Assembly: GCA_958430865.1 (NCBI GenBank)
Contig: CAUDNR010001502.1
Coordinates: forward strand, 23,792 to 87,791
DNA: 64,000 bases
Source of the DNA: Entrophospora sp. SA101
Taxonomy: Eukaryota; Glomeromycota; Glomeromycetes; Entrophosporales; Entrophosporaceae
Reading direction: 5' to 3'
The first letter of the stretch is position 1. Each line of letters starts with the position of its first letter. This document shows, piece by piece, positions 33,722 through 48,275 of the stretch. The notes beneath the pieces were generated by a model that worked only from the letters and a program-made list of their open reading frames with translations, had not been told where the DNA came from and made no database searches. A program made the translations under genes and the position numbers.

Positions 33722-35865
33722 CTAAAAAGAATATCCAATATGCAGTTAAAAATTGAATTTTCATATTTTTTATTACATTTGAAAAAATTTTTATCACTCT
33801 TTAAATCTTGAAACATGACAGCCCTTAAAATAAAAAATGCCATCTACTTTAATATCATTAGAAATTGACCATTCTTTTAAATCATCAATGTTTTTGAAGT
33901 CACCTGAAGGAGAATTAATTATTGATTCAACCAATTTGTCAACAACTGGAAACATTTCAGATACTATATCCTTGAATTCAATCTCTTTTCCAAAACAATA
34001 TTTTAAGTGAAATGGATGTTATTAATTGAACCTAAAACTATTATTAATACTGATCAGCATAATACCTGATCCAAAAAGGCTGCCGGTCAAATTTATGATC
34101 TAATTAATTTTTTTTATCAATTTGAAATACCCCATTTTACATAAAGATACTTGAAATTTCTCACTATTTATTTTTACTACTCCAACTTTTACATACTAAT
34201 ACAGTTCTTTAGCTCTACCCTCTTTTTCCATGCTAGTTTCTCAATAAAAAAGCCAACTATACCATTTTATTAATAATACCAGTTCAAATATAATTGTCCA
34301 AGGTCCAATCTAACATATTTCGAAATTCATAATGCTTTTTGAATATCTGAACCTTATCATTATATATTAGCTGTACAAATTAAATTCTCTGTATCATTAT
34401 AGCACAAGTCTTGTAAATAAAATTGCAGCGAGTTTTTTGCTCTAGAATGTTTGATTCCATTTTAAGATTGGAAAAAATTACATGTTGATCAATATTATGT
34501 GACTTGATATTTTGATTTATTTAATTAGACCATTAATTTATTAAATGTTTATAATAACCAATTCACCATAACTGAATCAGGAACACGTCTATGAGATTTA
34601 TACAATCATGGCAGATCCTTTTTAATCCTTGTTTCTGCAACTTTCTTCTAAACTACTCTCATATCTTTAGGAGTGCCATCCCCAAATACAATTGACTAAG
34701 TGATGCCATCTCTCATTGCCGTTGTTCTCATCGCCACTTATCTTCTCATGCCCACCATAATAAATCTATTTTTATATGTAAATCCCATATGTGCAACCAT
34801 CTAATTGCAGAACTGTCACTTATAGACATATATCATTTTCTATACCAAAGATCTGGCAAGATTTTATCTTTTATAAATTCCTGGAAATTGAACTCGCAAA
34901 TATTTTGAAATTTTCAACTTTATATCTTCACCATAGATTGTTAGTTGACCTTACCTTTTGATGTTTAACTCATTTGGATGTTATCAATTTGCCACTTTTT
35001 AAATATTGCTTCCCACATGTTCTTATTAATCTTGTACACCAATGACCTTTATTTTAATAATATTGCTAGCATCCATTTATTTGTAACCTGAATTAAATAT
35101 TGTGGATCTAATTCTTTTCCATTTTTTATTTTTTACTTATAATATTGATAAAGAAGATTCATCATTACTCAATCCTAGTACAGAATGCCTCTTGTTTTGT
35201 AAAGCTGATTTAGCATCGCCAGAATAAAACTAAATGTCTTTTCTTGGACAATGAGAATGCATCTGGTCTTGTAGAAACTTCTTTAAGAATCTCAAATGAA
35301 TCTAGATTTGTTTCTTCTTCTATGACTTCAAAAGTTGCTTTTCCAAGCCTATATTACTCCATTCATCTTCACTACATGATTATTAGCTAAATCACTTTTT
35401 TCTTCTTCGTCATCTTTGTTTTCTTTGTTTATAATCATCAACATTTACAACAGTATCATTGAACAATAATTCATCATCAATATTTAAAACAGCATCATTG
35501 ACATCATCATCGATTTCATCAATTTTTGTTTAAAGAATATCAAAAATAATATTTTGATTATGATTTTTACATTTGGATGGAAATGAGAAATTTGAATTTA
35601 ATTTGGTCATGTGATTTTTACAAACTTCAGATATATTAAAATTAGAATTTTTTTTCACACTCTTTATTTGTTAATAATAATAAAATCTGCACGTGTAATA
35701 TATATGTGTGTGTGCGTGTGTGTTGCACATATATAATTCTTTCCTAACAACACCATTCATATTTAGATTTTTCAATTTTTGGTTCAAGTTTACATGACAT
35801 AAATATTATCTGTTTGCTGTTTGTTATAAAATCATTTAAACCACTATTCAAATATTTTATTTACA
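33722..35865. other. Degenerate region, second copy
   Basis: Copy of 1588-3731: broken minus-strand frames and a (TG)n tract near 35701-35734. No intact gene. Confidence 0.4.
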
Positions 35866-36411
35866 CTAATTTTTATCTCCTGCCAAGAGTTTATTTATAG
35901 CTGTTTCATATTCTTTTATTGATTCTTCTGAAATTTTTATACCTTTTTCTTGTATTAATGCTTGTAATTGGTAATAATTGAGTTGCCTTCGTAATTGTTC
36001 GTTCTTATCTTTTAAAACTTGTGAATCAAATAACGTTGAAGAAAATGTTGTTGTTTCCATAGTATTTCTTAAACTGTTTAACCGCTCCAACAGTTCTCCA
36101 TTTGTCTTCTTGAGGCTATTTATTTCCTTAACATTTTTCACGTGTTGCATTTCTGATCTCTCATTCAACTCCTTATATTGACTTTCATTGATCACTATTT
36201 GTTCAAGTTGTCTTCTAGTCACTAGTTCCAGGTTTTCAACATTATTCTCAAGCGGTTTTATCTCTGATTTGTGTGCTTTTATACTTTTTTCCAACAATAC
36301 TAGAGCCCTTTGAGCTTCTTCTTTTTCTTCTTTCAATTTAACATGCAAAGAATATAAATATTTTAATTCGTGATCCATGATAGAAGAAGTGAATACACAA
36401 AATGTATGCAT
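35866..36411 (-). CDS. Coiled-coil protein, second copy
   Basis: Identical copy of the gene at 3732-4277, with the alternative start at 36378. The possible upstream exon is at 36645-36493. Confidence 0.6.
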   Translation of the reverse strand: MHTFCVFTSSIMDHELKYLYSLHVKLKEEKEEAQRALVLLEKSIKAHKSEIKPLENNVENLELVTRRQLEQIVINESQYKELNERSEMQHVKNVKEINSLKKTNGELLERLNSLRNTMETTTFSSTLFDSQVLKDKNEQLRRQLNYYQLQALIQEKGIKISEESIKEYETAINKLLAGDKN

Positions 36412-36701
36412 CCTTTTATTTGGTCAATAAGGTGATACAAATTTCAAAAAAAAATCTTCAACCATGCCACATAAAGAATGATCATCACTTACGTTTTCCA
36501 TTCAACAACGTGTTTGTCTAAATCATCATCATATTCATTATCAAAGTATACAAATCCAGAACATAATGGAAGTTTTGATCTTATTAGTTGTAAAATTAGA
36601 ACCGAAATTTTATGGTATGCGTAAATGTAGATCACAGAAATCAATCTAAAGGAAAAAAAATTTATATATTTATTTATTGACCATTACTGTTTCATTCTCA
36701 T

Positions 36702-36747
36702 GCTACTGCTACTGCTACTGCTACTGCTACTGCTACTGCTACTGCTG
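36702..36747. repeat. (GCTACT)n microsatellite, second copy
   Basis: Same unit number as the tract at 4568-4613. Confidence 0.9.
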
Positions 36748-37464
36748 TTTTTACTATTAATGCTATCATCTCTGCTTTTGATGTATTTATGTTTAAAAGT
36801 TAAACCAATTTCATAGAAAATGATATTATCCATTATATTATATGTATACTAACTATATAAATAAATAAACCATTGTAGTGAAATTGGGCTATGGTAATGC
36901 CATGGGTCATTAGGCCTGGTTCGCCATCTCCATTCAAGGTGGCGGTTTTTGTTTTTCAGTCAATGATGATATGTTATCATTGATTACGAGAAGAAAATTT
37001 AGTACATTAAGGAAAAGTGAAGATTTCAATGATTATGGTGTTGATTAAATAGCAAGTTAATGAAATGATCAAATAATTCTAGAAAAAAACTACAGATTGA
37101 TAAAATATATATTATTAATATAAAGAGTAATAATTACAATGGTTCAAAGTAGTTTGCAGGGGTGATTGCTCATCAATGATTCCAAATAATGATTAACTCT
37201 TAAAGAAATAAAATTAGTCTTTGACGTTTTCACCCTGAAATATCTCTTTGTGACGTTATGTTCACTTTGTCTGGTTTTGTTTTGTGTTCTTTTATATTAG
37301 CACAACGAAGAAGAAATCGGATAGATTTTCTTCGATAGCCTTGATGGTAATAAAAAAAGGCCTACATAGAATGCTTACCTTCGCAAATGATTTTATGATT
37401 TTTTGGAGATAAAAAAATTAATAGGTGAACCTTTGATTTATCAGGAATGTATCTTTTTAATTAA

Positions 37465-38838
37465 TCAATCTTTAATTTTTTTATCGTCTTTGACTTCTCT
37501 TTTCTCTAAAATTTTATCAATCAAACCAAATCCCAATGCTTCTTCTGCAGTCATAAAATAGTCTCTTTCAACTGCCTTTTCTGAAAACAACAAAAATATA
37601 TTATTATATAGTTTCAGCTTTACTTCTAAAATCATCATCATCATCATCATGTATATTCATACCAATTTCTTCCAATGAATGTTTTTTTGTATGTTTTTTA
37701 TAAATATTATTTAATTTTTCACGTACTCTTAAGATTTCTTTTGCATGAATAGCAATATCAGTTGCTTGACCAGATGTGCCACCAATGGGTTGATGCATCA
37801 TTATAGATGAATTTGGCAATGAGTATCGTTTACCCGGCTCGCCTTTTACCATCATCATCATCATTATTATTGTGTTCGAATTCGTTGATATTATCATTAG
37901 ATTCTTATTAATTAAAAACATTACCTGCTGCTAGAAGTAATGATCCCATTGAACATGCTTGACCATTACAAAGAGTGGATACTGGTGATTTAATATACTA
38001 TTAATTATTATTAATAATTATTATGATTGTTAGTTTTTAGATTAAAATAGTTTTATAATTTTTTTTAGAAATCTCTATTTTCATACCTGCATCTTTTTTT
38101 CAAACAAGTAAATTTAAATATATAATATATATAATAATAAATTTTTTTAATTATTATTATATTAATTGATATTAATAATAATAACTTATCAGCTTCTTAC
38201 AGTATCATAAATTGCCATTCCAGCTGTTACACTTCCACCGGGACTATTAATGTATAAACTTATAGGTTTATCAGGATTTTCTGCTTCGAGGAATAACAAT
38301 TGAGCAACTATCACTGCTGCCACACTATCTTCTACCTAATCATATAATGACCAATCAATTGGAAGTTTTTTTATTTGGAATTTTTGTCTTTAATACTATC
38401 TAATGGATGGTAAAACAATGCTTTCTTTTACTTACATGACCATTCAAGCAAACAATCCTTTCTTTTAAAAGTCTAGAAAAAATATCATAAGAACGCTCTC
38501 CTCTTGTCTAATAGTAGCATTAATAATCATTAATAATCATTCGAGAATTATTTCCACAATTGATAAAGAAAAATCAATACCGTTTGTTCAACAACAAATG
38601 GAATTAAGGCTTGACCTCTTATTGGGATTTCGTTATTTAATGTATAATATTGTCCAAAATCACGTCGCTAAACATGTAAAACTTTGAGTAACTAACTGAA
38701 AATAATACTTGGATAAAGATTTATTTATCAAATTTATGTTACTTTGTTTATAGAATGCTTAGTCAAATTATTTAAAACTTGACAATTTCTAAAAAATCGT
38801 GTGGTAAGTAATGGTGAAGTCCTACAATAATAATACAT
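37465..38838 (-). CDS. clpP: Mitochondrial ClpP, second copy
   Basis: Identical copy of the 254-aa gene at 5331-6704. Exons are 38838-38743, 38667-38581, 38507-38436, 38335-38201, 38092-38087 (microexon), 37997-37925, 37842-37663 and 37580-37465. The triad Ser148, His173 and Asp223 is intact, so if both copies are real both should be functional. Confidence 0.95.
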
Positions 38839-40711
38839 TATTGATTTTTCTGAAGAAATTTTTTGATCAGCATTATATCGATCATCGAAATTATATGGGG
38901 CATATTGCAATATGACGAATTGATCAAATATGAAAAATATAAATTTGATAAATTATGAACTTCAGTTTGAGGTAAGAGGCGAAAAGTGTAGTAATGATTT
39001 CAGCGAGAGGATTAAAGCAATAATTATATATATGTATGTACTTGTAATAAAATTATAAAATTCATATCTAACTGTAATAAGAAAAATCAATCTTGTTAAA
39101 AATGTAAATGGGTGCGTTTATATTGTGAGAACGTGTCGAAGATAAGTATAGATATAAGATTATATACTACCAAATAAGTTTAATACTATTTTTAATAACA
39201 ATTTACGTTTACCCAAAGTTTCAGGTTTAAACAATGGAAGGATTTGGTTCAACTCCAAAATCTATAACTTTATTTATGATTTTTTGAAAAGCTGTTTCTC
39301 TCACTAATATTTATTATTACTACTAACGTAGAGATATTTCTTTCCGGGCCATCTGGTGATGCTGGTTTTTTTTTGATTTTTGTGTATGATTTGTTATCGA
39401 GTTTTCTCTTATTACTATTTTTGATTTTCGTTTTGTGCAGTGGGGCCAGGGAATGGCCACTCTATTTCAGAGCAGATAACTTGCATAAGCTTCCTCCCCA
39501 CAAACAACTCCCCCGCGACTAAGAATATTGCTGACGAATTGGTTGCTTCCATTTGATGTTGTATACGTATACGTTACCAGTAAATGAATTATATACTCTT
39601 TTTTCTAATATGAAGTAACTTTGTTGGTCTTCTTTTTGTTTCACCGATTCTTTACACGGAGAAGAGAAGAAACCAAACAGATGTGAAACTGATAGATCAT
39701 GTATGTTAGGTTCTTCGTTCAAAGTTTTCAGATCCAAATTCGTTGCTTGAATGAATATGGCCTATTACTATGCAAAGCAAAAAAACACATTAATTGAAAT
39801 AAACAATTATTGTTAAGAAAAGTTCCTTCAGGAATCTTCAAATCCTTAACATGATTAGGTTTTCTTTTATCTCCTGGATCATTACTTCTTGGTTATTTCT
39901 AAATGCCTTGAAGTTGTTTTAACAAGTTCATCATTGTACTATTTTACTATAAGCAATGCCTGTATAGCCCTTATTTCCACTTACACTCTTGATAAATACA
40001 ACTGAGGATATAATTGATGACATTCTTGTAAAAAAAAGGCATTTTTTGAACGCAAACCATGAAGAGATCGTCAATTAATTGATGATTCGCAAATCATATA
40101 TTATTGATATATATATATATATATATATTTCCTTGCTTTTTAGATGTAGGAATTATTGTTTCCGCAGCAAGCTCAATTTTAAAGTTAAATTTAACCTAAC
40201 CTAAAAATAATAACAAATTGTAAATCTTTGAAATATTATTTATTATATTTGGCAAATGTTTAAAAATGGATTTTTTTTTATTTGTACAACCCAAAAAAGA
40301 ACATTTTGAAACATTGATCACATGTAGCTCTAGAAAAATTGTCTAAACTCTTACTTAATTTAGAAATTTTAAAAATTGATGATACAAAAATAAATTCTTT
40401 AGTATCAGAATTGTGGGTAGTACGATTGTGGCGTTCTCATCACATAAATTATTTGTTCATTTTACGATTCCCATTTTGGAGGAATCAAAGGAATATTATT
40501 AATAAATTTAACGCATATAAGAAATATTTTTAGAATATAAAAAAAATTTTATAGATTAATTTACAAGTTCATTAATTATCATAATAATAAAGAGAAAATT
40601 TTCAGTTTTAATCTTTTTTCATTAATATTTATTTATTTATATTTTATTTGAGAAAATCAAGTTTTTCAATATTGATTATAACATAACATAATTTTATTTA
40701 TTTAAAGAGGT
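38839..40711. other. Intergenic region clpP/DIP2, second copy
   Basis: Copy of 6705-8577, with the same unassigned open stretches and an (AT)n tract of equal length near 40103-40127. Confidence 0.45.
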
Positions 40712-43700
40712 ATGAATATAGATCTGAATTCACTTCCTCCAGAGTTTCAATCTAAATTGCTGGTTTTACAAAATGAGTTAGCTGAGGGTTACATCACGCA
40801 AAAAGGGTTTGAAAAATCAAGAAATGATATATTACAGGAGTATAGGCAACAATTATCTAGTTCTTTTCATGATGATCAATCATATTATGAAGAATTTGCT
40901 TCGACTTTGCCAATTCAAAATTTGCAAATATCTGGTCTAGATTCAAACGAAGCCGCATCTTTTGATGATAGTGATTATGAAAATGAAATTAATCAACCAC
41001 AGTTTTCTTCTTCACCAAATGAATTTTATTCTGAACAATATTACCCTAGACAATCATCATCTCCGATACCACCGCCGCCTCCTGATATTTATTATAATAA
41101 TGGTATTCAACAATACCAAGAACAACAACAATATTTAAATTCACCAAATCAACAACAACTACTGCTGCAGCGACAACAGCAACATCAACGACAACAACAA
41201 CTATTATTGCAGCGACAACAGCAACAACAGTTCCAGCAACAGCAACAAAATCCAAGTTTTCAACAACAAAATCAACACAGACAGCCAATTAATAATAACA
41301 ACAATAATAATCATCAATCCTTACCTCCAACTTCAAGTACACACAGTTTATCTCAACCTCAAAGAGCTGTAAGCGCTGATTTTGATAGGGCGAGAGCGCA
41401 TAATCGCAATCTAAGTTCTGATTCAGCCAATTTACGTAGGAATGAATCTCAACAACTAAAACCCAGAGACTCTACAAGAGTAGTAACGTCTCTTCCAAAA
41501 ATTTCAAAACCATCAAATAGTTCACCAATAAACCCCAATTCACAACAACAACAACAATATCAACTACAACCGCCTTTACAACAACAAAGACCACCACCAT
41601 CATTACTACCACCACCACCGCCACCACAACAACCATCACAACAATCATCGCCCCCTTCCGCTTATTATCAGATACCACCACAAAATCATGCGCAAATTAA
41701 TTACGGACCATCACCATCAACACAACATCATCCGATGTCACAACGCCCACCACCACCACATATATATCAATCAACATTATATCCCAATAATGGTAATAAT
41801 GGAGTTGGTCCAAAAATCATAAATAATCATCCTTTTGGACCTCCTATCAGGCCTACTATCCATCCGTCACGTCCACAAAGACAACCTTCCATTAGACCAC
41901 CATCAGAAAATACAAATATTATTAGAACGCCATCATCTTATATTCCAAATACTGATATTATTAATAGAACTAAACCAGTCTATGAAAATCAATTTGACAG
42001 AACATTGAGTTTAACAGCAGGTAGAAATCATGTCGCGGATGATAATGGCAGCATTAAAGATTTTACTAGAATTAATGATGAATTTGGTACGTAATTTTGG
42101 TTTTTTTTTTTAGATTTTAAAATTAATTAATGTATATATTATTAATTTATTTTTTTTTAATTTATTTATTAGGAAGATTTGCAGACGATAATACATCAAT
42201 TAGATCTAATCGATCAACTTTCATTGATTTTCAAAATGGAAATTCTAATAAATTTGATACAATGATTGGGCCTGATGATAGACCTATTGGAAGAAGTAAA
42301 AAAACATTTTCTATTTTAATGATTTATGTATTAAAAAAAGGATTTTGGATAAATTATTAAATTCATTTTGTTCTCACTTTATCATCTAGATGCCGGGGAC
42401 AGAATGTCATTCTATAATAATAAGATATATTCAGGAATCTTGGATGCATTACCAAATCATGATCCAGAACTAGTAAAATTAGCAGGGCTACAATTCATGC
42501 CGTTTGAACAAAGAGAATTACATTTTGAAAACATTGATCCGCTTAATCCATTACAATCTTTGTCCGTCTTTACAGATATAGCATCTATTTTAAGATATAG
42601 AGGGCAATCGACACCTAATCAGACAGCATATATAGTTGTGGATTCAAAAGGCAGAGAGGTTGGTGATATGACATGGAAAAAGTTACATTTAAGAGCAGAA
42701 AAGTTGGCCCAGATTATCACAAGAGAAGGTGGATTGATGAAAGGTGATCGAGTAGCATTGATTTACCGTAAAACTGAAATTTTAGAATTCTTGGTGGCAA
42801 TGTTTGGATGTTTTTTCGCTGGTGTTGTGGCCGTGCCAATTAATACCGTAGATGATTTTAAAGAATTGTTATTTATACTAGAGAGCACAAATACTAAATT
42901 AGCCTTAACAACAGAACAAGTTCACAAAGTTTTTACAAGGGATTTGCAAGCACAAAAAAAAGAATTGCCTGCATCAGTGTTATGGTGGAAAACCGACAAT
43001 TTTGGCATGCTAAGTTTGAAAAAAAACGAGGAATTAAATGAAATAAATCTGGCAGACTTGGCATATATCGAATACACAAAAAGCCCTAATAGTGAACTAA
43101 AAGGTGTAGCAATAAGTCATAGAACTATTATTTCACAATGTTCTGTAATGAGAGGTTCAGTCGTTGACAATATAATTAGGGATCAATTAATTGACAAAAG
43201 ACAAATGCAACAACAAAATCCTTTGGGTGTATCATACGATAGTAATGCCTTAGGCATGGGAAAATATGGACCTTTATATGATATTGTCTTAAGTTATTTA
43301 GAGCCTAGACAGCAGGTTGGAATATTATTAACTGCTTTTTGGGGAGTTTATTGTGGTAATATCACAATATTTTTGGCTAGCACAGGACCTGATGTACCCG
43401 GTCTTTGGACTAATTGTTTATCAAAATATAAAGGTAAATTAATTTTTTTGTTGAATTATTTTATAAATCGTTATAATATTAATTTATTTATTTTTACGAT
43501 TTTTATTTTCTATTGTTGTCATTTAAAAGTTACAATTGCGTTGGCTGATTATCCAGGGTTAATGCCAATGGTTAAATCATTTAAAACTGATCCATCCGCA
43601 ACAATTAATTATAATAAAAAACAACCACTAGATTTAAGGGCATTGAGATTTTTATTTATCGATACATTAGTAATAAATGTTGAGAAAAATGATGACATAA

Positions 43701-46250
43701 TAGAAAATTTTTTAAGTAAATTAGGTGTAAAAAATCCAGCTGATGTATTAACGCCATTAAGTAGTTTACCAGAACATGGTGGTATGGTATTATGTTTTGG
43801 AGACTTATTAGGTGTGCCTGGATTAGATGATAGAAATGAAGGTGAAAGAGGCGTAGTAGAATTTTTGTTAGATAGAGAAGAATTAAAATCTAATAAAATA
43901 ATGGTTGTCGGTATGGGAGAAGAGCAATGCAGAAAACGAAGCGGAGATAAAACACTCATGAGAGTTGGTGCATTTGGATTTGTTATGCCTGAAGGTAAAG
44001 TTATTTTTTTAAAAAAGTAATATGCTTTTTTTAAAAAAACTTCTTTTGGAATTATTAAATAACTTCATGTTTTATACAGCCACGATAGCAATTGTGGACC
44101 CAGAAACGACTGCATTTTGCCTACCTAATACAGTCGGAGAATTATGGGTGGATTCGTCTTCATTATCAGGTGGTTTTTGGAATTTACCAAAACATACAGA
44201 ATCGATATTTCATGCAAGACCAATATTTGTATCAAGTGAAACCGGTATACCAGAATACTTTGAACAAGAATTTTTAAGAACAGGGTTATTAGGAGCATTA
44301 ATCAATGGACAATTGGTGATATTTGGATTATATGAACAAAGAATTAGACAATTGGTTGAACCAGTACCAGAAGACAGTGTCAAGGTTCTAAGAGTTGTTA
44401 ATCCTAATGGTACTGTTGATTCCGATGATGATGATGACGACGATGGTGGTGGTGGTGGTAATGATAATGATGATGATGGAAATAATGTTAAAGATGCTGA
44501 AGTAGTTAATAAATGGAAATTCCATTATACGCCGGATTTAGAAAATACTGTATTGAATAATATTGATGCTATAAGTGATTGGTAAGTGTATCAGGTTTAT
44601 TATTATTATTATTATTATAAAAAAGGAAATTTTTTCTTTGCTATTTATTATTAACTTTAATTATTCTTTATTATATATAGTGTTGTAATTGAGATATATG
44701 CGAATGAACAAACTTTACCAGTATTATTAGGAGAATCATTATATTCATTAGATAAACTACCAAAAGTATCAGATGATGTTTATAATATCTTGTTAGAAAA
44801 TCACGGTGTAAAAATCTATTGTATAGGCATATGTCAACAAGGTTCTTTGCCTAGAACTTGGAAAAATGGAAAGCATTTAGTCAATCCATTATATTGTAAA
44901 AAATTTTACGAACATGGAAAATTAAATTTTACATACATTAAAACAAATGTTCATGAGACCGTTTATAATTTGCCTGTGGGAGAAGATACTATGGCTGGAA
45001 TTTGGGGCCCAAGTAAGTAGCAGAAAATGGTTTCTTTTTTAGATAAGAAAGTAAAACATCTATAATAAATGTATATTGAGTTTTTATTTTTATTTTATTT
45101 TTATTATTATTATATTGTTTGTGCAAAGATGCAATGGCAGCTAGGCAGGAACAATTAAACAGTAGTGCTTCACCGATCATCAAAAGACCACAAATAACAG
45201 GGATAGAACATACTGAAGAAGTTCTAGATGAAAGAACAGGATTAAATCTATTGAAATTCCGTAGCATAATTGATGTATTGTTATGGCGTACACTAATTTC
45301 ACCAGATGAAACATCGTACAATGTATTAGATAATAAAGGTAAAGAAGGTAAACCTATATCATGGAAAAAATTAAATATAAAAATAGCAACGATAGCAAAT
45401 TATTTACAAAAAAAAGGGCCAAAAGCTAATGATACCGTCATATTGATATATCCACACGGAATTGATTTTGTTTGTGCGGTATATGCATGTATGGTATTGG
45501 GTATTGTTAGTATACCAATACCACAAATAGAAATTTCTAGATTAAGTGAAGATATTCCGGCATTGTTTGGAATCATTGATGAATTCAAAGTTAGCAATAT
45601 ACTAGTTAACACAGACACAGAGAATATTTTAAAAAGCAAGACAGTTCAAAACTTTTTGAAAACAATGTCAACAACACCTAATAGTAGTACTAGTTCAACC
45701 AATAACAGAGATAGCGTTGGCATGAATTTTACAAGTAATGGAAAATTACCAGTCTTAATTAATACAACAAAAGCGCCAAAATACACAAAAACGCTTAAAG
45801 AATCTAATTATTTGTTACAAGAAGAATGGATAAATCCAAATCATACGGCGGTCATAATGTGTTATTTCAGTTCAGACCATGGAAAGTCGTGTGTTAGGTT
45901 GAACCATCAGAACTTACTGGCATTGTGTAAGGTACAAAAAGAAACTTGTAGATTGACCACTACAAGAGCTATAGTTAGCAGCGTCAGAAGTACATGCGGT
46001 ATTGGATTTGTTCATACATTATTAATAGGAGTTTATCTTGGTAAGTAGCAGCGAGATTGAATTAATTGTCCTGCAATAACTAAATAAAATTATAAAAATA
46101 TAAATCCCTCTTTTTTCCAAATTAGGATCACCAACTATAATAATTACACCAAATGATTACTCTGAAAATCCTTTAATCTGGTTTGAAACATTATCGAAAT
46201 TTAAAAGTAAATAGTATATTTGTTTTCTTATTTCTTATTTTAAATATTTG

Positions 46251-46290
<40 letters not shown>

Positions 46291-47930
46291 TTTTTATTAT
46301 ATAGTTAAAGACACTTATGCAACATTTCCAATGTTACAACATGCTATGAAGATTTTTGAAACCGTTGATTATAAAAGTTTTTCTTTACAACATTTGAAAA
46401 ATTTAATGATACCGATTGATACAAGACCAAACGCTAATCTATGTAAGCTATATATTTCTATATACATAAATTTTCCAAATTTCCTTTTTTTTTTGTTCAT
46501 CATTTCTAAATATTTAAATCTATTGATTACAATTTAGATAAAAAAATTGTTCGAACATTTTTGACGAATAGATTGGATGATGTATCAGTGAATTATATAT
46601 ATAGTCATGTATCTAATCCAATGATAACAACAAGATCATACATGTGTGTTGAACCAATTGAATTGTATTTAGACTTAAAAAGTTTAAGGCGTGGTATAGT
46701 AAGAGTGGTCAATCCTGCGGATGAGCCCTATGGAGTTCTACTGCATGACTCTGGAATGGTATTTATAAATTAAATTAATCGATTCTTAAAAAATTAAGGT
46801 GAAATAATAAAATATATATTTTTTTCTAGGTACCTGTTTCTACACAAGTAGCAATCGTACATCCAGAAACAAGAAGGCCGTGCCTATCAAATGAATTTGG
46901 TGAGATTTGGGTTTCATCGGATGCAAATGCTAAATCTGCATTGTTAAACAATGATCCATTGGAACATGAAAGATATAATGCAGTAATAGATGGTGGTGAT
47001 CAACGTTTAAAATATTTAAGAACAGGAGATTTGGGATTTTTATATACAGTACATAGGCCTGTTGGTGAAGGCGGTGCATTAGTAGAATTTCAATGTTTGT
47101 TCTTTTTGGGACCAATAGCCGAGACAATCGAGGTTAATGGGTTAATGCATTTTCCTGTTGATGTTGAATTTACAGTTGAAAGATGTCATCAGCTTGTAAA
47201 TCCTAGTTTAATAGTACCTGATGGATGGTATGTATAATTTTATCATTCATTTATTGGTAAAAAAAAATCTCTTATTTTTATTTAAAAAAATTTTTTTAAC
47301 ATTAATTTATTATTTCAAGTGTAATATTTCAAGCAAATGATGAAACAATTTGCGCGGTAGAAGTGAGATCAGTTGATGGATTATTGAATTTAATACCTTG
47401 TATAATAAATTCAATATTAGATGAACATCGATTTATAATTGACGTCGTAGCTTTTGTCAGTTCTAATAATATGCCTAGGTCAAGACTAGGTGAAAAGCAA
47501 AGAGCCAAAGTTAGAGCAGCTTGGTGGACTGGTAATTTGTATGTATCGATTGATCTCTAATGTATTTTTATAAAACATAATTAATTAAATATTGTTGATG
47601 GTAAAATTTAATAGGGCAACATTACATATTCATCATGTAAAACCATATACAACGTCGACAAACAATCCTCGAAGGAATTATGGTAATAACTTTTATAACC
47701 CACAACAACAGTTATACGCATCACGATCTACAACTTCATTGGCAACTATACCTGTGACATATCAAACAATGATAACAAACCCTTCAATATCAAATCCATC
47801 TCCACCGACACCGCCGACACCGCCCACATCGCAAACAAATCCAAGATATTCAGAAATAAGTAATTATGATATAAATTATAATAACAATGATAATGATAGT
47901 ACTAGGCATTCTCCTGTTGGTCAAACATAA
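40712..47930 (+). CDS. DIP2: DIP2-family protein, second copy
   Basis: Identical copy of the 2041-aa gene at 8578-15796. Exons are 40712-42086, 42173-42295, 42390-43433, 43530-43994, 44080-44581, 44681-45012, 45129-46040, 46126-46206, 46305-46442, 46538-46758, 46830-47227, 47320-47538 and 47615-47930. The poly-Gln, Asp/Gly and intronic AAT tracts have the same lengths as in the first copy. Confidence 0.93.
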
Positions 47931-48275
47931 AAGAGTTGATAAAACACAGTCAATTGAATTGTAAATTAATTGATACGAAAAAGCGTTTGAACATTTTAAC
48001 ACTTTTATTTACTTGTTCTTTTATAATCAAATACTATTTATTTATTTTTTTTAATACATCATATCATCATTTTATTATTTAATACTAAAAAATTTTTTTT
48101 TGTAATATTATGCATTAAATAAATATTTTATTCGAAAAATTATATGTATATTCATTCAATAATTTATTTATTCAATCAAATCGTTTGTTTAATAATTCAA
48201 TAAATTAGTATTTTCTATTATTATTATTATTATTACTATTTTTATTATTTATTAATTTATTAAATATAAAATATG

